Positions 56,636 through 64,000 of a DNA stretch of 64,000 bases are shown in pieces. A model generated the notes under the pieces. The model did not search any database, was not told the origin of the DNA, and saw nothing but the letters and a program-made list of their open reading frames with translations. How positions within the stretch are numbered: position 1 is the stretch's first letter; each line of letters begins with the position of its first letter. A program made the translations under genes and the position numbers. Origin of the DNA: Karalla daura (taxonomy: Eukaryota; Chordata; Actinopteri; Chaetodontiformes; Leiognathidae); contig CM055191.1 in NCBI GenBank assembly GCA_029224185.1, positions 5,604,536 to 5,668,535 of the forward strand, given 5' to 3'.

Positions 56636-57829
56636 GCACACATATATTTCTGCTCTTGTCTCTTTGAAAGTTATGACATCTCAGGCTTAATGTGACGCAG
56701 CTGACAGTTCTAAAGTATTGAAAATTCACCACGGCCCTAAGATGCAAACAGAGTAAATATTTCAATTTCTAGGTTGGGATGCAGTTTCCCAATAATTTTC
56801 ATACTGTTGGAGGCAAAGGTTGTGTTTGGGGCTATGTTTGCAAATCCTCTATTACTATTTGGCGTCAGTGATGAAATAGTCCCAATTTCAATTTGACCAA
56901 TCGTATTTGTAAATAAATGAATAATATATCAATAAATCAAGTTAAATGAAGTTGAAGTATTTCAAGGTTCACGTGGAGAACAAAAAATCTGTGCAACTCA
57001 AGATCCAGTTGACAATGATTTAGCTCTTAACTTGCCCTTTAAGTTTATCATCCTGCATTGTATGTAGATTAGCTGAAATGCCAAGTTATTGATGACACTG
57101 AGAGCCAAGTTGCTGACGAGGCTGTGAACACAGTACAAGAAGGGACACCTCTTACAAAAAGACATCGCTCTCTATTTCGATGTCCGTGTTCAAGGTAGTC
57201 CAGGGTTAAGTGCAGGTTAAGAGTTGGAGATAGAAAAAAAAAAAAAGAGTCTCTTTGTCACATGACAGTTGATGTATGCGGTGTGTTTAGGGGTCAGTGA
57301 AGGTAATCAATGAGAGGTAAGGAAGGGGTCACGGATATAACCACGAGCCTGCTACTGCAGTTCACCTATCAAATCATGTTTGTGTGCACGTCTGCTTTCT
57401 GTTAACCTGCATCAGCATCACTTGTGTGTAAATGCGTGTGAGTGTGTGTGTGTGTGAGTGCCTGTGTGTGAGTGTGTGTGCGTGTGTGTGTGTGTGCTCA
57501 CCCACGTGTGCATGATGCAGTGTTAGGAGGTGCCTAAGTACATCTCTCGCTGCGTGCAATCTGGAGCCGGTCTGTGGTTGTTGTATTACCCCCGCCCCCT
57601 CCACCCGTCCCTCCGTTGGCTCCTCTCAAATGGCAATTTGTAAAACACGGCCCTCTGTTCACCCTCTCCCTCGCCTCGCAGTCCTTCCCTGCACCACCAC
57701 CCCCATCCCTCCTCTCCTCACGCCTCCCTGCATCACTCGTTTTACTCCCTTCCCTCCTTTTCCATCTCTCTCTCTTCTCTCATTTCCATGCTACCTCCCT
57801 CTCTCTGCTTGTTTATCTCCCTCTGTCAT

Positions 57830-57830
<1 letters not shown>

Positions 57831-57877
<47 letters not shown>
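57831..57877. repeat. (CT)n microsatellite
   Basis: About 22 CT units within a wider pyrimidine-rich stretch. Confidence 0.95.
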
Positions 57878-57881
<4 letters not shown>

Positions 57882-58620
57882 GCCCTTCCTCATCCCTGTT
57901 ATTCTTCTTCTTCATTATCCCTTCCTACTTTATCCATTGTAGCTGCTGCACTCTCATTACCTCCTTCCTTTACTTGTTTTATCCTTTTTTTTTAAACAAT
58001 TTTATCAGTTTTTTACACATACAGTGATTTGTTGTTTGTTTCTCTGCATCTGGGATCACATAAAGATGCAGCCATTGTCAAGTATGGTAGAATAAATACA
58101 GGCCTTGCTTGAAGGCACCACTCAGGGAATAATACTGCTCGCAATGTGCTCGCAAGACTGACCCAGGGGAGAAGAATCAATGAAACTCATACCTGGCGGT
58201 CATTGTTGCATATACACGTTTCAATTGAATGTGCAGCGTGTACTTACTGCCATTGAGGGTCTCTCCATCAAAACAATAAGAAAAGGTGGCGTTTGACACT
58301 GTTGTGAAGGAGCAGGTGACTGAAGCACTCACTGTCAACCGAGTCTGCCAGTGAAATAACATAATGTGCTCCTTCGTGAAGGGAGCGAGACAGTGGAGTG
58401 GCTAAGTTGCTTTTTAGACTGCCCGTCAAGCGTCACAGCTGCTCGAGCAAGGAAAGTGGGTATAATATCATTCATTAACTTGAAAACAAATGCATCTATC
58501 TGAGTCTGAACAGAGCCAGAGACATTTGGGATGATAAAAGCACACAGCTCAACAAAATACTGTAGTAGTTTATCACAGGCCAAGCAGGATTCACATTTTC
58601 CCCAAATACCAAATTTATCA

Positions 58621-58930
58621 TATCAAATCAAATTTCATTTGGATGGCACTTTTCCACACAGAAAAACAAAAGAAAAGTGTCTCACAAAGGCTAGAAACAG
58701 CAAAGAAGGAAACCCAACCCTGTCAACTACACAAATACACACACTAGCTGTCATTATGAAGACATGGCCGGACACTGAGACCTGAGGTATAGATAAAGCC
58801 AGGCCACACTGAGAGGGCCTCCCCATGAGGAAACACTGGAGCTAAAAACTGAGAGACTGAAACAGTAAAATAAGATAAGATCTATAAAATGAACAAAGTA
58901 GATAAAATGCTCAGAAAATTAAATTAGAAA
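58621..58930 (+). repeat. possible interspersed repeat
   Basis: Starts TCAAATCAAATTTCATTTGG and later has GAGGAAACACTGGAGCTAAA followed by an A-rich AAAATAAGATAAGAT tail. This order is familiar from fish genomes and its head resembles 34540-34650. Identity is from memory. Confidence 0.4.
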
Positions 58931-61304
58931 ACAGGTAAGGATTAAGCAGAGCCCCCGACATGGATGGATGGATAGATGGATGAGTGGACATGTGTCAGGC
59001 TTTACGTTGTGATGAGGACACTGTCCCAATTTGGTCTTTTCAAATCGATCCGTCTCAGACTTGTTGCATATTATGTCTCTAACAGTAGTGTCTGGCCCGG
59101 TGCCGCCTTGAAAGAGAACAGCTGAGGGCCGCGTTGTGTGCGAGGAGACAATTGAGGATAAGGACTGATGACTACATCGGAGGAGCGGAAGGATAACTTC
59201 AGGGACAGAGACTTAAGTCGACACAGACATGCTTCTTTCAGCCTTGTCTGCTCCATGCTGTGACTCTCCACTCCTCTCGTCTACCCCTCCACTCGTCTCG
59301 TCTCATTCCCAACCAATAACGTCAATTGTTTACCCTTGCCTATTATTCAGTTCACCTCTATTAAATTTGTTCCAGGATTCGCCTTTTTGCATTATTAGCA
59401 GTCCTCCGTCCTCTCCGCCGTCCGTGTCTCTGGGGTAAACAGTCCCATAGCCGTTCATCTTCATTAACCATCCTCCTTTCCTTCTCCCGTATCCCTCTGT
59501 CTCCCCTTGACCAATCCATCCATCCACCCATCCACATGCCTGCACAGTGTCACTGGGCATTTCCATGACAACGTCAACATGAAAACCGCCCCTCGCTCCC
59601 AGAGGTTCCGCTGATTTACATCTGATTTGCATGTTGCACGAGCAACCGGCGGCATTTGACTTTGACAATGGCGCGGAAACTGGCATGACCCTGTCTGTTT
59701 CCCTGCCTCTCTCTCCACGTGTGCGATTCTCTCTCTCTCTCTCTCTCTCTCTTTGCCCTTTCACTCAATGCTTTTCGTCACTTAACCTCACAACTCAATC
59801 TCCGCTCATCGCAACTTTCTCTCTTTCCGTCCGTTGCCATAAAAACAACCCTATTTTCCGCTCTCCTCATCCTTCTCGAGTTGCTGTTTTGAAAACAGAT
59901 GGATGTCGTTTTGTCCGACTGCACGGTTACCTCCTCCTTCTCGGTTTCCGTCATTTGTAAATATTTCTATTCCATCGGTTTTCCATCCATCTCTCCCCCT
60001 TGCACCCACATCCCAAAGAAGCTGCAACTGTAAGTCTTTCATTGCATCTGTGAATAGGACTCACACTTGCAGCCTATTTGCCATTGAACAAAGAGCTTTC
60101 CATCCATTTCCTTTTCAGACAAACACAGCTGCTGCCGAACACTCGTGCACACACATTTATTGACAGTCTATCATGAGAAACATGCTGGTACGTGTGCCCA
60201 AACAAACCAAGAAACATGCACGCTTCCCTACTGAGGATCCGGAGTGACTTCCAAAAGAAACACACATGGCACTCACATCAGTAAACAGACACAGAAACGT
60301 GTGTGTACTGACAACTAATGCTATTTACGCTCCTGTGCATAACCACATTCAGAAAGACGTCCCCAAGTGTCTGTGAAATTAAACTTCTTTCTCAAATCCG
60401 GGATGTTGAAAAATCTTTTTGAGTGGTTACACAGACACAAAAGCGCTCCCCTCATTTTACTTTTTTCTGTCTCGTCTCTTTTTTTCTTCATCCCCCCCTT
60501 CTTCTTCTCTTCTCTTCCATCATGAGAATTTCCAATTAAACAAATTCTCTATAACTGAGATTAGGATCACTAATTTGCTTCCTCCACTCCACAACAAATT
60601 ACGTGCCGGGTGTCAACAATATGGCAAAGTCACCTCCCATTCCTCGTATTTCGCAAAAAAATAAAAGAAATGGCAGCAGAGTTAAAAGGATGCGAGAGCG
60701 CGAGGGAACATGGCTGTCGCACAACTCCGCAACACATCCTCGAAGGACGAGGGGACTCAGAAAAGCTGTGCCCGGGATGCCGGCTGTAATTGGCTGTGCT
60801 GGCGAAGAGCAGAGCTGCTCACAGGCTTCATTACTGGCACCCTACAGGCTGCACGTTAGCGCGGTAAACATTAGACACAATCACCAGTCCAAACACACTG
60901 TGTGTATGAGTGTGTTTTGCTTTTCTGTGGGAGCTAAACGTGCATGTGTGCATAAAAGACAGACTGTGCATGAATAATGGTGGAGGCAGAGAAACGCATG
61001 TACGTGTGCATGAGTTCATCAATGTGTGAGTCAGTGTGTGCGTCACTGTCTGCGTTTGTGTGTTTGCGTGAGAGAGGGAGAGAGAGAGAGGGGGTCATTG
61101 TGTGTGTCAAAGAAAAGGGTGGAAAAAAAAAATGGCTGTTCTCTGGTCCTCGTCTGACATTTTAAATTCAGACAGCGGAGGACAGAGGAAGTTTTATGAA
61201 AACGGACCAACTCGTCCAGCTGAGATGACAGACAGGGAGACAGTGAGAGATAGACAGGCAGACGGACAGAGAGACGGCAGCGGAGGGCATTCAAAGAGAA
61301 GGAC

Positions 61305-61305
61305 T

Positions 61306-61360
<55 letters not shown>

Positions 61361-61370
61361 GGAGAGAGAG
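61305..61370. repeat. (GA)n microsatellite
   Basis: About 30 GA units with GGGA interruptions, inside a purine-rich stretch that continues to about 61680. Confidence 0.95.
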
Positions 61371-62639
61371 GACGCAGCGGGAGGGAAAAGTATTCAGAGG
61401 GTGAGAGAGAGAGGGAGAGAGAGAGAGAACTGTATTCAGATAGTCAGTGGGGAGAGGAAGGGCCTGTGCAGTTTCATTGATTTGAACTGGTAGGAGGGGA
61501 GCGTGAGGGTATGAGGGGCGGGGGTCTCGGAGACAGAGAGGCTACTGTAGGAAAATGGCTTTATAATACGGTTAAAGAGCAGCACAGAAGACACAGAGTC
61601 TGACAGACAGACGGATATAAAGAGACAGCGCAGGAGTCAGAGAGAGGCGGAAAGAGACGGAACAGATGGGGAGCGTTAGGTTTTTATATTTCTGTAAATT
61701 GGACATGTAAAACTTTGCGATCCACCTTTGTGTAAACAGCTTGAATTGCTATCAACATCTCCAGGTGACACACGACACTAAATTATCAATCTGTGGTCTT
61801 TAAAAAAGCTTTATAACTCCCACTCATGATGTCTAATTAATGCTATAATGGAAAATAGTCTGTTTGGTGGTCTAAACTCAGCATTTCTCCCCAGACAAAT
61901 CAATAAACATTCATCCTGTTTTGAAAAGGTCAGTGAAATACGCCTGATACACAAAACCATGAAGGATACAGCTGTATATACAGATTTGCGTTATCTGTTA
62001 AGATGTTTTTGCTCGTCTTTTTAATCTAGATTTAGATGCTCTGGTAATGTGATTTGCACTCGTGCTTGAGCAGTGACAGAAGGATTCGATCACGCCAATA
62101 AAGCATCTGGGATTTAGATTTGCGCTGACGCGAGACGGACAGGGAGCGTCTGGGTAAAGGGAGAAAAAAAAATTAAAAAAGAGAAATTTGGAAAGATAGA
62201 CGTAATTGCTATAAAGGAACGTGGTGTGTGGAATTCAATAGTGTCCATAGTTTTCTCATTTTTAACGAATCACCTGAACTCAGTTATGAATGTGTCCCAC
62301 TAACAAGTTTTGGCAGTGGAGCAACAGTGTGATATAGCTTATTCCTCTGTGGTTATGATGTCCAAACACGATTAAAAACACATTAATGATCGGAGCTGTA
62401 GTTCTGCACTGTTTGACATGTTAAGTACCAGGAGGGTGGTCGCTAGTTTGTAATGAGTCAGTATCATAAACGTCCTGCTGCTGCGCACGTACATGCCATT
62501 ACTCCTGGATAAACAGTCCATGAATATATAATTTAGACTTGCATGAGTATTGTTATCACACTGCTAATGTTTGGATATAAACAGACTCTGGATATGTTTG
62601 GATATGTTTTTTTTTAAATATGTTTATATTTAGCGTGTT

Positions 62640-62752
62640 TCTCTGGGTACTCTAGCTTTCCAAAAACATGCATTTAGGTTGACTGGAGGCACCAGTAGAC
62701 TCCCCATAACACCACTGGGTACAGAGCAGTTAAGATGATGGATGGATGGACA
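62640..62752 (+). mobile_element. L2-type LINE/SINE tail fragment, plus orientation
   Basis: Reads CCAAAAACATGCATTTAGGTTGACTGG, then CCACTGGGTACAGAGCAGTTAAGATGATGGATGGATGG. The core region between these landmarks is deleted. Confidence 0.65.
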
Positions 62753-62769
62753 GTTAGGACGAACATCAA

Positions 62770-62990
62770 TCCATCGATCCATTCATTATCTTACCCACTT
62801 TGTACCTCCACAGCATGGTGGAGCATGCACCCCAGTAAGACAGACACACATCATTCACTCTCACTCACTCACATCTAGGGGAAATATACAGTCTCCAATT
62901 GGCCCCAACATGCATATTTTGGACTGTGAGGGACAGAAAGCCTGAACCCAGCACCTTCTTGTTGTGATATAACAGTGCAAATACATCTAT
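62770..62990 (-). mobile_element. L2-type LINE/SINE tail copy, inverted
   Basis: Reads CCATCGATCCATTCATTATCTTACCC, CACTCACATCTAGGGG, GTCTCCAATTGGCCCCAACATGCAT and ACCTTCTTGTTGTGATATAACAGTGC on the plus strand. It starts about 20 bp after the tail of the plus-oriented copy, so the two are tail to tail. Confidence 0.7.
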
Positions 62991-64000
62991 TGTTATTATA
63001 TATGAGGTGTATATAAAGTGTGCTCGCTTATTTGTTAGATCAAAACTGAGCTAGTAATCTGATTTGCCCTTGTACTTTAGCAACAGCAGAAGATTTGATC
63101 ATTCTAATAGAGACCCTTAAATTGATTTTGAACTCAGGTGAATCAGATTGTGAGATTGGGGATTTCAGAGAAAATGAGAAAAGAGAAAAGCAAAAAGCGA
63201 TCGACATAGTGTTGATTAGGTTTGTTGGTTGACACTGATTGTCTTGTATACTTTGGCACGTTAGCCAACATCAGATTCCCTGGTAATAAAGACACACGTT
63301 CAAGTGTTCACACATGCATTGTGTTTAACTGGCTACAATACAGTGAATGAGCCAGGTAATCATCAGAAGGGGATTGTGAGGCAAGGAGGAGGTGGAGGAG
63401 GAAGATAAGGAGGAGGGGGAGGTCTGATTGCTGAAACAGAGACAGACGGAGAGATGCTCAGAGCACCAAGGAGTAAACAAGCCCGAGCTGCACTCTGCCG
63501 TGACCTGCTCTGACCCCATGACAATGTGACTAATGGCCTCGAAACATACAAGGACTGCACAATAACACACACAGACAACGTGCTAAAGTGGTAAGGCTCC
63601 AAAAAGAAAACGGACAGAGATGTGAAAAGAGGTAGAGCGGGGGAGATGGAGAGAGAGGAGCAGGGTGCGGGATTTGGGAGTTAGATTCGTCTAGTGCTGC
63701 TGCTGCTTCGCTGCGGGAGAAAAATGAGTGGGAATATCTCTTTAACCCTCATTTAAGGGGGTTTAAAGGTGCTACATGCATCATTTGAATGAGAAAGAAA
63801 CAAAGGGAAGCCGCTGCCTGCTTCAAAAGTGAGCATTACCTCTGAACTATCAGATCTGATTTCGCAAATCTGCTGCATTACTTTGCTGCATAAAAAAGAC
63901 AGCACAAAGAGGCGTCTGCTCCTCAGGTGCAAATCCAGATGAAGCTCTTGCTTATCACACACGCACAGTGGAATTATAAACTTACGTTTGCATCGCGTAT
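62991..64000. other. no gene recognised
   Basis: Mixed AT-rich sequence with a GGA-rich stretch (63365-63425). No exon, repeat family or RNA gene is recognised. Confidence 0.55.

Larger units (their letters stand above)
55870..62630. other. no gene recognised
   Basis: Contains GT-GA (56562-56635), CT (57831-57877 and 59728-59753) and GA (61305-61370) arrays, a pyrimidine-rich stretch (57590-58000), a possible repeat (58621-58930) and a purine-rich stretch (61225-61680). One weak exon-like segment on the minus strand lies at 58347-58251. The remainder shows no recognised feature. Confidence 0.55.

Overview
The window looks like vertebrate, most probably teleost fish, nuclear DNA. It has long introns with GT-AG borders, very many CA/GT and CT/GA microsatellites, and many degenerate copies of an interspersed repeat with an ATGG-type tail and a CCTGTCCAGGG core that is common in ray-finned fish. 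Nothing prokaryotic is visible: no operons, no CRISPR array and no rRNA.

One gene can be identified with confidence. It is on the minus strand and its first six coding exons lie at 31333-31237, 21501-21355, 14089-13802, 9284-9123, 6571-6481 and 1363-1191. Joined, they give 319 complete codons plus one base, and the frame is kept across all five introns (phases 1, 1, 1, 1, 2), leaving the last exon in phase 1. The product is a signal peptide followed by three immunoglobulin domains. It matches the cell adhesion molecule (SynCAM/nectin-like) family and fits CADM4 best. The stalk, transmembrane helix and cytoplasmic tail with the protein 4.1 and PDZ-binding motifs must lie beyond the left edge.

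The introns (about 5.1, 2.6, 4.5, 7.3 and 9.7 kb) hold microsatellites, strand-asymmetric purine/pyrimidine tracts, an old ~0.37 kb tandem duplication (intron 5) and repeat copies in introns 1 to 3. Several splice sites are built from microsatellite sequence, most strikingly both sides of exon 5.

From about 31.4 kb to 64 kb no known protein could be recognised. This region lies upstream of cadm4. It contains long CA and CT arrays, interspersed repeats and pyrimidine-rich tracts. One short stretch near 55.6-55.86 kb on the plus strand has well-formed splice signals and could be the start of an unrecognised transcript. Intron 1 also holds a clear nested transposon insertion near 25.6-25.9 kb, a 202 bp hAT-type MITE with an exact 8 bp target duplication inside an older inverted-repeat element. 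No new multi-gene system was found; the more unusual items are listed as findings with modest scores.
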